A stretch of 35,990 nt of DNA, from contig DATALZ010000049.1 of the NCBI GenBank assembly GCA_036260805.1, positions 1 through 35,990 on the forward strand. Direction: 5' to 3'. A model generated the notes under the pieces. The model saw nothing but the letters and a program-made list of their open reading frames with translations, was not told the DNA's origin and did not search any database. The translations under genes were made by a program, and so were the position numbers. The stretch is from Thermocaproicibacter sp036260805 (GTDB lineage: Bacteria; Bacillota; Clostridia; Oscillospirales; Acutalibacteraceae). Positions within the stretch are counted from its first letter, which is position 1, and every line of letters begins with the position of its first letter. Shown here piece by piece: positions 14,735 through 22,433 of this stretch.

Positions 14735-17271
14735 AAGAGAATTCCAAAATAATCAATGTGGATCTGGAGAAAGAAATTAAAAAGTCGTTCCTGGACTACT
14801 CCATGTCCGTTATCGTACAGCGCGCTTTGCCGGACGTGCGCGACGGCCTGAAACCGGTGCACCGGAGAATCCTGTACACCATGTTTGAGAACGGCCTGTC
14901 TCCGGAGAAAGCCTACCGTAAATGCGCCGACACCGTCGGTTCCGTTCTGGGGCGCTACCATCCTCACGGCGACGCTTCGGTTTACGACGCTTTGGTTCGT
15001 CTGGCGCAGGATTTCTCCATGCGCTACATGCTGGTGGACGGTCACGGAAACTTCGGTTCCGTGGATGGTGACCCGCCGGCTGCCTACCGTTACACCGAGT
15101 CCCGCATGAGCAAGGTTGCCGTTGAAATGCTGCAGGATATCGACAAGGAAACCGTCGATTTCCAGCCGAACTACGACGACCGTCTGAAAGAACCTGTCGT
15201 TCTGCCGAGCCATTTCCCGAACCTGCTTGTCAACGGTTCCACAGGTATCGCCGTCGGCATGGCGACGAATATTCCTCCGCACAATATGGGCGAAGTAATT
15301 GACGGCGTATGCACCCTCATCGATAATCCGGACGCAGGTCTGGATGATCTGATGAAGAACATAAAGGGGCCGGATTTCCCGACGGGCGGTATCATTATGG
15401 GCCGCAGCGGAATCCGCGCAGCCTACGCAACCGGCCGCGGCAGAATCATTGTCCGCGCCCGCGCCGAAATTGAAGAAGAGAAAAACGGGCGGTTCAGCAT
15501 CATCGTCACGGAGCTCCCCTATCAGGTCAACAAGGCAAGGCTCATTGAAAGCATTGCAGACCTTGTAAAGGAAAAACGCATCGAGGGCATCACCAACGTG
15601 GAGGATCACTCCGACCGCGAAGGCATGCGCATCGTTATCTCCGTTCGCCGCGACGCATCCCCGCAGATTGTTCTGAACCGGCTTTTCACTTATACGCAGA
15701 TGCAGACCACATTCGGCGTGATTATGCTCGCCATTGTGAACGGCGAACCGAAAACGCTCAACATAAAGCAGATTCTTGAGGAATACATCAAGTTCCAGGA
15801 GGACGTGGTGCGCCGCCGCACCATGTTTGAGCTGAAAAAAGCGCAGGAACGCGCACATATCCTCGAAGGACTCAAAATCGCCGTCGATAATATCGACGAA
15901 GTCATCCGTATTATCCGCTCGTCTAAAACGGTTCAGGAGGCGCGCCAACGCCTGACCGAACGCTTCGGGCTGGACGACCCGCAGACGCAGGCCATCGTGC
16001 AGATGCCTCTTGGCCGCCTGACCGGACTCGAACGCGAAAAACTGGAACAGGAGCTTGCCGCTTTGCTCACAAAAATCGCGGATTATCAGGACATTCTCGC
16101 ACACGAATCCCGTGTTCTGGAGATCGTCAAGACGGAGGCTCTCGCTGTAAAGGAGAAGTTCGGTGACGATCGCCGTACCGAGATTGAAACCGTCAGCGGC
16201 GAAATGGATATTGAAGACCTGATTCCGGATGAAGAATGCATGCTGACTCTGACGGAGTTCGGTTATGTAAAACGCCAGAATCCGGATGCTTACCGCACCC
16301 AGCGCCGCGGCGGACGCGGCGTAAGCGGCATGAGCCGCAGGGAAGAAGATGTGGCGGCGGAGATGTTCGTCATTGGCACGCACGACTACGTCATGTTCTT
16401 CACGAACCTCGGCCGTGCCTACCGCCTGAAGTGCTACGAGATTCCGGAGGGGTCGCGTACCAGCAAAGGCATCAATATTGCAAATCTGCTGCCGATTGCA
16501 CAGGATGAAAAGGTTACATCCATGATCCGGGTGCAGGAATTCGACCAGGAAAGCTACCTCGTTATGGTTACCAAGAACGGCGTCATTAAGCGCACGCAGC
16601 TTTCCGATTTCAGCACGGCGCGCAAGGGCGGCGTCATTGCCGTCAACCTGGACGACGGCGACGAGCTTTCGTGGGTGCGCCTGACCAACGGTGACGACCA
16701 GCTTCTGGTTGCTACTCACTACGGCATGGCAATCCGCTTTCATGAAAGCGACGTCCGCGCCATGGGACGTACCGCCCGCGGCGTGAAGGCAATCACACTG
16801 AAGGACGGAGACAGCGTCGTCGGCATGAGTATCCTCCGTCAGGGAGGCCTTGTCCTCACCGTATCCGAGACCGGTTTCGGCAGGCTTTCACCGATTGAGA
16901 ATTACCATGTCCAAAAGCGCGGCGGCTTGGGACTTTTGAACTACCGTGTCAATCAGTACGGGAATGTGGCTGCAATCAAAGTCGTCGATCCCGAAGACGA
17001 TGTGATCCTGATTTCTTCCGACGGCATTATCATCCGCATTCACGCGGATTCCATCCGTATCTGCGCAAGACCGTCCAAGGGCGTTCTGCTGATGCGCGTA
17101 ACGGCGGACAACCGCGTTGTTACGGTAGCGCGCACCACAAGAAGCGACGACGAAGAAACCGCTGAGCCAGAGGACGACGGGAGCGCCTGCGAGGGCGAAG
17201 AAGAACCCGACGAAGAAAATGAAACCGAACAGACCGAAGAAGAGCAAACCGATTCGGAGCCGATGAAATAA
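14722..17271 (+). CDS. gyrA: DNA gyrase subunit A
   Basis: An 849-residue breakage-reunion subunit of gyrase. The catalytic tyrosine is Tyr124 in AAYRYTESR. The GyrA-box is QRRGGRG, which distinguishes GyrA from ParC, although the usual lysine is arginine. The C-terminal domain repeats are followed by an acidic tail of about 45 residues ending SEPMK. In the quinolone-resistance region the sequence is HPHGDASVYD: alanine 85 stands where E. coli has Ser83, as in mycobacteria, and Asp89 matches Asp87. The ATG at 14722 lies inside the end of the preceding gene and follows AGGAAGG. Confidence 0.97.
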   Translation: MDEIEENSKIINVDLEKEIKKSFLDYSMSVIVQRALPDVRDGLKPVHRRILYTMFENGLSPEKAYRKCADTVGSVLGRYHPHGDASVYDALVRLAQDFSMRYMLVDGHGNFGSVDGDPPAAYRYTESRMSKVAVEMLQDIDKETVDFQPNYDDRLKEPVVLPSHFPNLLVNGSTGIAVGMATNIPPHNMGEVIDGVCTLIDNPDAGLDDLMKNIKGPDFPTGGIIMGRSGIRAAYATGRGRIIVRARAEIEEEKNGRFSIIVTELPYQVNKARLIESIADLVKEKRIEGITNVEDHSDREGMRIVISVRRDASPQIVLNRLFTYTQMQTTFGVIMLAIVNGEPKTLNIKQILEEYIKFQEDVVRRRTMFELKKAQERAHILEGLKIAVDNIDEVIRIIRSSKTVQEARQRLTERFGLDDPQTQAIVQMPLGRLTGLEREKLEQELAALLTKIADYQDILAHESRVLEIVKTEALAVKEKFGDDRRTEIETVSGEMDIEDLIPDEECMLTLTEFGYVKRQNPDAYRTQRRGGRGVSGMSRREEDVAAEMFVIGTHDYVMFFTNLGRAYRLKCYEIPEGSRTSKGINIANLLPIAQDEKVTSMIRVQEFDQESYLVMVTKNGVIKRTQLSDFSTARKGGVIAVNLDDGDELSWVRLTNGDDQLLVATHYGMAIRFHESDVRAMGRTARGVKAITLKDGDSVVGMSILRQGGLVLTVSETGFGRLSPIENYHVQKRGGLGLLNYRVNQYGNVAAIKVVDPEDDVILISSDGIIIRIHADSIRICARPSKGVLLMRVTADNRVVTVARTTRSDDEETAEPEDDGSACEGEEEPDEENETEQTEEEQTDSEPMK

Positions 17272-17323
17272 ACTGATGCAATAAAAATTAAGAAGCAAAA
17301 CTGCAGAAAAAATATGCGAAAAA

Positions 17324-17343
17324 TGCGGGATTTAAATCCCGCA
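17324..17343. promoter_or_regulatory. 20-base perfect palindrome between gyrA and the lipoprotein gene
   Basis: TGCGGGATTTAAATCCCGCA is a perfect palindrome. On the plus strand no T-run follows, so it is a poor terminator for gyrA. On the minus strand it is followed by TTTTT, but no minus-strand gene is near. It lies 28 bases before the next start codon and might be an operator, a processing hairpin or a reverse-facing terminator. Confidence 0.55.
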
Positions 17344-17371
17344 GGCTGTGTGGGAAAGGATGGCCATACCG

Positions 17372-18028
17372 ATGAAAAAGAGCGTTTTATTTTTGGCATT
17401 GGCACTCAGCGCAGTTCTGGCATTCACAGGATGTTCCAAACAAAATGATGCATCTTCCGCAGTTACGGCGAACACAACGCCGGAATCCCAGCCGGCTTCT
17501 TCAGAACAGGCCGTTTCACAGGCGGTGCAGAGCTCTCAGGCGGAAGTTTCCTCACAAGCGGCGTCTTCATCGGCAGTGCAGCGCGGCTCCGTTTCACAGA
17601 ATGGCCCGGTAAAAACCATACAGACAGAGAACGCAGACTTCAACAAAAAATTTCAGGACAACCCAATCGACAAGAAGTATATTTCAGACATGAAGAAGGC
17701 CGTCTCCAATATTGATATGGCCAAGGTTTCCAATCAGTATGCCGCCGTCTGGCAGAAAGAAATCACACACGCTTACACCGCACTGCAGGACGCGTTGAGA
17801 GCGGATTCCACCACAAAGTGGAACGAGATTGAAGCCGACCAGAAATCTTGGGAAAGCGGAAAAGAAGCCGCACTTAGTAAAATCGCTTCCGACGCGCAGG
17901 CGGCCGGAGGAAGTATGGCACAGGTGGAAGCGGCGTCCGGTACAATGAATTTTTACCGCAGCCGCGCAGCAAAACTGTACAGCGAGCTGTATTCACTCAA
18001 TAAAAATTACGCCTATGCGTACAAATAG
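17372..18028 (+). CDS. LprI-like lipoprotein
   Basis: A 218-residue exported protein. The N-terminus MKKSVLFLALALSAVLAFTGCS is a lipoprotein signal peptide with the lipid-modified cysteine in FTGC. A low-complexity Ser/Gln/Ala linker follows (about 22-85). The C-terminal domain resembles the lysozyme-inhibitor LprI/DUF1311 family: YAAVWQKEITHAYTALQDAL, then WNEIEADQKSWESGKEAAL, then FYRSRAAKLYSELY. Proteins of this family include a mycobacterial lysozyme inhibitor; inhibitory activity here is only an inference. The ATG at 17372 follows GGGAAAGG. It probably has its own promoter, but I could not identify one confidently. Confidence 0.8.
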   Translation: MKKSVLFLALALSAVLAFTGCSKQNDASSAVTANTTPESQPASSEQAVSQAVQSSQAEVSSQAASSSAVQRGSVSQNGPVKTIQTENADFNKKFQDNPIDKKYISDMKKAVSNIDMAKVSNQYAAVWQKEITHAYTALQDALRADSTTKWNEIEADQKSWESGKEAALSKIASDAQAAGGSMAQVEAASGTMNFYRSRAAKLYSELYSLNKNYAYAYK

Positions 18029-18246
18029 CATGAAATAATACTATTCGGAAACAATCAGGGTAAAATCAAGCCAGATTTTCCACCATTTCCACCGCACATG
18101 TTGAAAAGCAGGCTGAGCCTGCATGCAAATTTTTGCACACAGCTGGCCAGGTGCCACAGAGTTATGGCTCTGCTAATCTTTTATTGCACTCGGGCCGAGC
18201 AGGGCCGCAAAGCGCCGTCCGCGCCGAAGACTTAAAACGGGTTGTA
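18029..18246. other. Intergenic segment before the 111-base tandem repeats
   Basis: There is no gene. A hairpin GCAGGCTGAGCCTGC lies near 18108-18122 and other GC-rich pairing is seen at 18185-18230. No consensus promoter for the Nudix gene was found here. Confidence 0.5.
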
Positions 18247-18565
18247 GGCTTGAGCCGACGCAAAACGCAAAAAGATGAATAAAGCGTACCGTGGCTAAAC
18301 TTGAAGTTTTCGCAAAGCCTTTTTAAAAGGCAAACATGTCTTTTCTTCAAAGGCGAAGGCTTGAGCCGACACAAAACGCAGAAAGATGAATAAAGCTTAC
18401 CGTGGCAAAATTTGAAGTTTTCGTAAAACCTCTTTTAAAGTCTAACATGTCTTTTTTTAAAAGGTGAAGGCTTGAGCCGACACAAAACGCAGAAAGATGA
18501 ATAAAGCTTACCGTGGCTAAACTTGAAGTTTTCGCAAAGCCTTTTTTAAAAGGCTGGTTCAAAAG
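18247..18565 (+). repeat. Three 111-base tandem repeats ending at the Nudix start
   Basis: Units begin at 18247, 18358 and 18469, exactly 111 bases apart, each starting GGCTTGAGCCGAC. Units 2 and 3 are nearly identical for their first 50 bases. All contain ACCGTGGC(T/A)AAA and AAGTTTTCG. Units 1 and 3 end in a palindromic GCCTTTTTTAAAAGGC-type hairpin (18538-18555 in unit 3). The last unit ends about 20-30 bases before the Nudix start codon. A related single unit precedes argB at 35751-35840. Confidence 0.85.
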
Positions 18566-18583
18566 GCTGAGAGGATGGGGTTC

Positions 18584-19129
18584 ATGAAACTGACCGAGAA
18601 AACATTGGAGCAAGATTATATTTACCGTGGTAAAATCCTTGACTTTCATGTCGACAAGGCGGAGCTTGAGAACGGCCGCGCCGTAAAGCGCGAATGCGTT
18701 GACCACCACGGCGGCGTCAGCGTTGCAGCGCTGACCGACAAAAATGAGCTTTATTTTGTTCGCCAGTACCGTTACCCGTACCATGAAATTGTGCTGGAAC
18801 TTCCCGCCGGCAAACTGGAAAAAGACGAAGACCCGTTTGAAGCCGGAAAGCGTGAACTCCGTGAGGAAACCGGCGTCGCAGGAAAAAATTATGTAAACCT
18901 CGGGCGTCTGTACCCGTCCCCCGGCTACACCAACGAAATAATTTACCTGTACGCCTGCCGCGCGGAAACCCGCGGCGAAGATGACCTTGATGAGGGAGAA
19001 TTTCTGGAGGTCGAGAAAATTCCGCTGAAAAAGGCCGTCAAAATGGTCATGTCCGGCGAAATAATGGATTCGAAAACACAGGTGCTTGTGCTCAAAACAG
19101 CGCGGCTGGTCGAACAGAATAAATTATAA
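18584..19129 (+). CDS. Nudix hydrolase, ADP-ribose pyrophosphatase type
   Basis: A 181-residue protein with a complete Nudix box at residues 77-99 (G, then E, then RELREETGV), which binds the metal and hydrolyses nucleoside diphosphate-linked substrates. The upstream segment VRQYRYPYHEIVLELPAGK and the downstream PSPGYTNEIIYLY are typical of the ADP-ribose pyrophosphatase subfamily (NudF/YqkG). The ATG at 18584 is chosen because GAGG lies about nine bases upstream; ATG 18575 abuts it. It stands alone, convergent with clpP, and is preceded by the 111-base repeats. Confidence 0.9.
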   Translation: MKLTEKTLEQDYIYRGKILDFHVDKAELENGRAVKRECVDHHGGVSVAALTDKNELYFVRQYRYPYHEIVLELPAGKLEKDEDPFEAGKRELREETGVAGKNYVNLGRLYPSPGYTNEIIYLYACRAETRGEDDLDEGEFLEVEKIPLKKAVKMVMSGEIMDSKTQVLVLKTARLVEQNKL

Positions 19130-19163
19130 AAAATCATCCCGCAGAAAACCTGCGGGATGATTC
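19127..19163 (-). terminator. Terminator after clpP, possibly bidirectional
   Basis: A 12-base-pair stem, AATCATCCCGCA paired with TGCGGGATGATT around a seven-base loop, is followed on the minus strand by a T-run (A-run 19128-19132). It lies between the convergent Nudix and clpP genes and could also slow plus-strand transcription. Confidence 0.85.
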
Positions 19164-19196
19164 CTGTTTGTACTATTTTGACGAATTATAACGGAA

Positions 19197-19805
19197 TTAC
19201 AGCTTTACGGGTAAATCACGGCTGGTAATTACGTCGTCGATCAGACCGTATTCCTTGGCTTCCTGCGCGCTCATGAAATGGTCGCGGTCGGTGTCGCGCT
19301 CAATCTCCTCAATCGGGCGGCCGGTGTTCTGCACAAGGATGCGGTTAATTCTCTGCTTGTTTTTCTGCATGTAGTCCGACCAGATTTTAATATCGCTTGC
19401 GCGGCCTTTCATGCCGTCACCCATGATTGACGGCTGATGGATCATGATTTCAGAATCCGGCAGGGCAAACCGTTTTCCTTTTGCCCCTGCGGTAAGAAGC
19501 AGAGCCCCAAAGCTTGCCGCCATGCCGATGCAAATGGTGGAAACGTCGCACTTAATGTAATTCATGGTGTCCAGAATCGAAAATCCGGCGGTAGTGGAAC
19601 CGCCCGGGCTGTTGATATACAGGCAGATATCCTTTTCCGGGTCGCGCCCCTCCAGATACAAAAGCTGGGCGGTCACCAGAGCTGCGGAGGCGTTGCTGAC
19701 CTCCTCTGCCAAAATAATAATCCGGTCTTCCAGAAGACGGGAGAAAATGTCGTAGCTGCGCTCGCCTCTGTTGGATTGTTCAATTACATATGGGACGGTA
19801 TTCAT
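19197..19805 (-). CDS. clpP: ATP-dependent Clp protease proteolytic subunit
   Basis: A 202-residue serine protease that forms the tetradecameric chamber working with ClpX or ClpC. The catalytic triad is Ser98 (GMAASFGA), His123 (MIHQPS) and Asp171 (ERDTDRD). The motifs YINSPGGS and AKEYGLIDDVI are conserved. It differs slightly from the commonest ClpP in AASFGALL and HQPSIMGD, as seen in second ClpP copies of some bacteria, so it might be a ClpP2-type paralogue. No clpX is adjacent. The ATG at 19805 follows GGGGTGATG. Confidence 0.94.
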   Translation of the reverse strand: MNTVPYVIEQSNRGERSYDIFSRLLEDRIIILAEEVSNASAALVTAQLLYLEGRDPEKDICLYINSPGGSTTAGFSILDTMNYIKCDVSTICIGMAASFGALLLTAGAKGKRFALPDSEIMIHQPSIMGDGMKGRASDIKIWSDYMQKNKQRINRILVQNTGRPIEEIERDTDRDHFMSAQEAKEYGLIDDVITSRDLPVKL

Positions 19806-19855
19806 GCCGTCATCACCCCAAATCTATAAGAATATGTCATTTTGATCTGCCTACT

Positions 19856-19861
19856 ATTATA
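19856..19861 (-). promoter_or_regulatory. Candidate extended -10 promoter for clpP
   Basis: On the minus strand, TATAAT is preceded by TGT, an extended -10 element. No good -35 hexamer is seen. It lies about 50 bases before the clpP start. I saw no clear CtsR-type operator. Confidence 0.5.
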
Positions 19862-19924
19862 ACACGATTTAGGAAATGATTCTTCATAGAAATTGCTATT
19901 CTTGCGGAGTTCAACGCAGAACCG

Positions 19925-19957
19925 AAAAAATCATCCCGCGGAAACCCACGGGATGAA
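19925..19957 (-). terminator. Terminator after the DUF1015 gene
   Basis: TTCATCCCGTGGG and CCGCGGGATGA arms are followed on the minus strand by six T (A-run 19925-19930). The stem sequence is close to that of the clpP terminator 800 bases away. Confidence 0.8.
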
Positions 19958-20028
19958 TCCTATCTGTTTATTACAGATTAAATATAACTTATAGGAATGA
20001 CATATTGCGGTCGACTGGCAATTTGCGC

Positions 20029-21300
20029 TTAATCGTGCAGGCGGTTCATCACAAGGCCGGTAATCAGCTTCGGGTAGAAGTAGGTGGATTTCTGCGGCAT
20101 CTTCTCCCCTGCCGTTGCAACGTCGCGGATTTCAGTAACGCGGGTGGGGTCCAGGATGAACGCGCACTGGCTGTCGCCGTTGTTCACTGAGTCGATTGCT
20201 TCGCGGAACGAACGGGTGTAGGTCAGGTTGATCTGCTTTGCCATGTTCTCTTTGTCGATGCCGAGGTACTGTTCCAGAATCAGGCTATGCAGAACCGAAA
20301 CGTCCAGATTGCGGTAAGCGTCGCTCTTGTCCGGCAGAATTTTCGCCATAGCGCCGGCGTCTTTCAGAACCAGCAGAGTCCAGTTGTCGCCGCCGTCGTA
20401 GAAAGCGAAGGCCTTTTTGCCCTGACGGTACAGGCCGTCGAGCGTGGATTCGATTTTAGCAGAATCGTTCTGCGCGGTTACTTCAAATTTCTCTTCACAG
20501 GCTTTCAGCAGCTTTTCGGCGCTGAAGTCCTTCAGCCCGCGGATCAGACGGTGGGTCGGGAATACGACGAGGCCGTCGTGCTCCATGTCGACAAGCATCA
20601 TCATAACGTAATCTTCGCCGCCGGTTGCGGTACCCTGTTCGCGTCTCCAGTTGCGGTAATTGAGCGCAGTCTCATAACGGTGGTGGCCGTCTGCAATGTA
20701 CAGCTTGCGGTTTTCAAAATCGCCGCTGATCGCCTGAATGGCTTCCTTATCGTTCACAATCCACATGCGGTGCGTGACGGAGCCGTCTGAAAATTCATAG
20801 CGCGGTTTCCCGGAGGAGAGCGCGTCCAGCCGGGCACTGGTGGTGTGCGCTTCATCCATGTAGAGGGAATAAATCTGGCTGAAGTTGCAGCCGGTTGCTT
20901 TCATAAGGTTGAAGCGGTCTTCTTTTGCCTTGGAGAGCGTTTCCTCATGCGGAAGCACGATTCCCTTTGAGAACTCTTCCAGTTTGACAAGGCAGATAAA
21001 GCCTTTCACTTTTTTGCGCTGGCCATAGGCTTCGAATTCCTCTTCATAAATATAAAGGCCCGGGTCGGTATCCTGACGGAGGACTCCGTCTTTCACCCAG
21101 GAGCGCAGGGTATCTCCGGCCTGCTCATAGGGGTTGTCCCCTTTCGGCAGCTCCAGACGGATCACGTTGTTCGGGTTCTCCTCAAGAAATGCAACGCGCT
21201 GCTCTTCACTGATGATATCGTAAGGAGGGCAGGTTAATTTTGCAATATCTCCGGCCTGAGCGGTATAACGCAGAGCGCGGAAAGGTTTAATTTCAGCCAT
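20029..21300 (-). CDS. DUF1015 family protein
   Basis: A 423-residue soluble protein of the DUF1015 family. Recognisable segments are PFRALRYTAQAGDIAKLTCPPYDIIS at the N-terminus, LPHEETLSKAKEDRFNLMKAT near 120-140, and the hallmark IADGHHRYETALNYR near 200-215. The length is typical. The family is widespread in Clostridia and its biochemical role is not established. The start MAEIKPFRAL at 21300 matches homologues. It is monocistronic, with its own terminator at 19925-19957 and a candidate promoter at 21405-21433. Confidence 0.9.
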   Translation of the reverse strand: MAEIKPFRALRYTAQAGDIAKLTCPPYDIISEEQRVAFLEENPNNVIRLELPKGDNPYEQAGDTLRSWVKDGVLRQDTDPGLYIYEEEFEAYGQRKKVKGFICLVKLEEFSKGIVLPHEETLSKAKEDRFNLMKATGCNFSQIYSLYMDEAHTTSARLDALSSGKPRYEFSDGSVTHRMWIVNDKEAIQAISGDFENRKLYIADGHHRYETALNYRNWRREQGTATGGEDYVMMMLVDMEHDGLVVFPTHRLIRGLKDFSAEKLLKACEEKFEVTAQNDSAKIESTLDGLYRQGKKAFAFYDGGDNWTLLVLKDAGAMAKILPDKSDAYRNLDVSVLHSLILEQYLGIDKENMAKQINLTYTRSFREAIDSVNNGDSQCAFILDPTRVTEIRDVATAGEKMPQKSTYFYPKLITGLVMNRLHD

Positions 21301-21404
21301 TTTACTCCACCGTTTCTCCGCGCGTTTCTTCTGCGCCGTCCGTCCCGCGCGGGAAGCGGAGGCCTTTCCCTTACAGCACTTTCGCTGTTTATCGTAATGA
21401 ATTT

Positions 21405-21433
21405 ATTATACAGATTCCTGCATTTTCTGTCCA
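21405..21433 (-). promoter_or_regulatory. Candidate promoter of the DUF1015 gene
   Basis: On the minus strand, TGGACA (21433-21428), a 17-base spacer and TATAAT (21410-21405). Immediately upstream, 21434-21480 contains a CGCCTTTTCAAAGGCG-type hairpin and AAGTTTCGC. This resembles the 3' part of the 111-base repeat units. Confidence 0.65.
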
Positions 21434-21527
21434 GCCTTTTCTTTCCGCCTTTGAAAAGGCGGGCGAAACTTTCGTGTTTTGCGCGGTGAAAATATTTATT
21501 GCTATAATGCTATGAATAAATTATAAT

Positions 21528-21555
21528 TGACATTATTTACATATAATACTATAAT
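21528..21555 (+). promoter_or_regulatory. Promoter of the secreted-protein gene
   Basis: A perfect TTGACA (21528-21533) and a perfect TATAAT (21550-21555) are separated by 16 bases. A second TATAAT at 21542 overlaps the spacer. The leader is about 50 bases long. Confidence 0.75.
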
Positions 21556-21612
21556 TTAGAAACAACAAGAAAGAATAAATATTGGGGACTGGTTTTGAAA
21601 GGTGTGTGACTC

Positions 21613-22260
21613 ATGAAAAAGAAAGACAGGCTTGCTAAAATTTTGATAGCGGTTCTTCTTTGCGCCTGCGTGTGCGTGCCGTTCACAGTGTCTTCATTTG
21701 CGTCGGCGCCGAATCATACTCCTGCCGCGAGCAGCGTTCCCGCCAAATCGCTTGTTATTCCCAAAGGGGTCGTTGTTGAAGACCAGATGAAAGGGCCGAC
21801 TGTAAACGCGGAATCAAATAAAACGTCACAGGCCGTTACGGTGAAGGCAAAAAAGATTCCTTCGGGGGTAACGTTCCATCACCTTGTGGGAAGAGACTGG
21901 CCTACAGATATGTGGAATTGGGCAGATGAAGCCTACTATGGCAGCTTTCAAGGCGTTAGCAGTTCTGTTTTTACCAACTACTGCTGTCAGCCAACCGTCA
22001 GCGGTAAACTGTGGATGGATACCGATTTTCAGAGTAGCACAGGCATCGGATACAGCTTTCGCATTACCTGCTATGACCGCAATACCGGCAGCGCGGTTGC
22101 TTCGTGGACATCCCACACAGCACCGGCGCGCGGAAGCAGCGCTACGGCAGTCAGCTTTGACAATCTGAATAGATACCATATCTACTTCTTTCAATTTGAA
22201 AACACACAGGGAACTGGCACAATTCAGGGTAATTTCGACATTGAGCATATGAATTCCTGA
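21613..22260 (+). CDS. Secreted protein of unknown function
   Basis: A 215-residue exported protein I do not recognise. A signal peptide is clear: MKKKDRLAKILIAVLLCACV, cleavage likely after SSFASA near residue 31. There is then a short linker and a domain rich in aromatic and Ser/Thr residues (FHHLVGRDWPTDMWNWADEAYYGSF and YHIYFFQFENTQGTGTIQG) that looks beta-rich. An adjacent Cys pair (NYCCQP) and one more cysteine (ITCYDRN) could form a disulphide. The gene has its own strong promoter and terminator, so it is transcribed alone. No enzyme motif is seen. Confidence 0.8.
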   Translation: MKKKDRLAKILIAVLLCACVCVPFTVSSFASAPNHTPAASSVPAKSLVIPKGVVVEDQMKGPTVNAESNKTSQAVTVKAKKIPSGVTFHHLVGRDWPTDMWNWADEAYYGSFQGVSSSVFTNYCCQPTVSGKLWMDTDFQSSTGIGYSFRITCYDRNTGSAVASWTSHTAPARGSSATAVSFDNLNRYHIYFFQFENTQGTGTIQGNFDIEHMNS

Positions 22261-22286
22261 GATTGTAAATTATGCCAGTTCGCTTG

Positions 22287-22318
22287 AGAGCAGCCGTTTA
22301 CTGCGGCTGCTCTTTTTT
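22287..22318 (+). terminator. Intrinsic terminator of the secreted-protein gene
   Basis: A ten-base-pair stem AGAGCAGCCG / CGGCTGCTCT with a seven-base loop is followed by TTTTT. It lies 27 bases after the stop codon. Confidence 0.92.
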
Positions 22319-22433
22319 GTGTCCAGTTTTTATAAAATAACGAACAATAATTCAAGAAATGTTTACATTTTGATCAATCTCAGTTGTTAAAATAGATTAG
22401 TAATGCAAGATATCTACAGGAGGGATGATTTCA

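Larger units (their letters stand above)
21301..21612. other. Divergent intergenic region
   Basis: 312 bases between the divergent DUF1015 and secreted-protein genes. It contains their two promoters and the GC-rich repeat fragment at 21434-21480. The right half (21490-21575) is strongly AT-rich. Confidence 0.6.

Noticed and set aside
14569..16743. A 724-codon open frame antisense to gyrA
   Set aside because: It mirrors the highly conserved gyrA coding sequence on the other strand. Its composition is atypical and it shows no domain. Long antisense frames are common opposite GC-rich third positions.
18247..18565. Possible CRISPR array
   Set aside because: The units are contiguous 111-base tandem repeats without short repeat-unique spacer alternation, and no cas genes are near.
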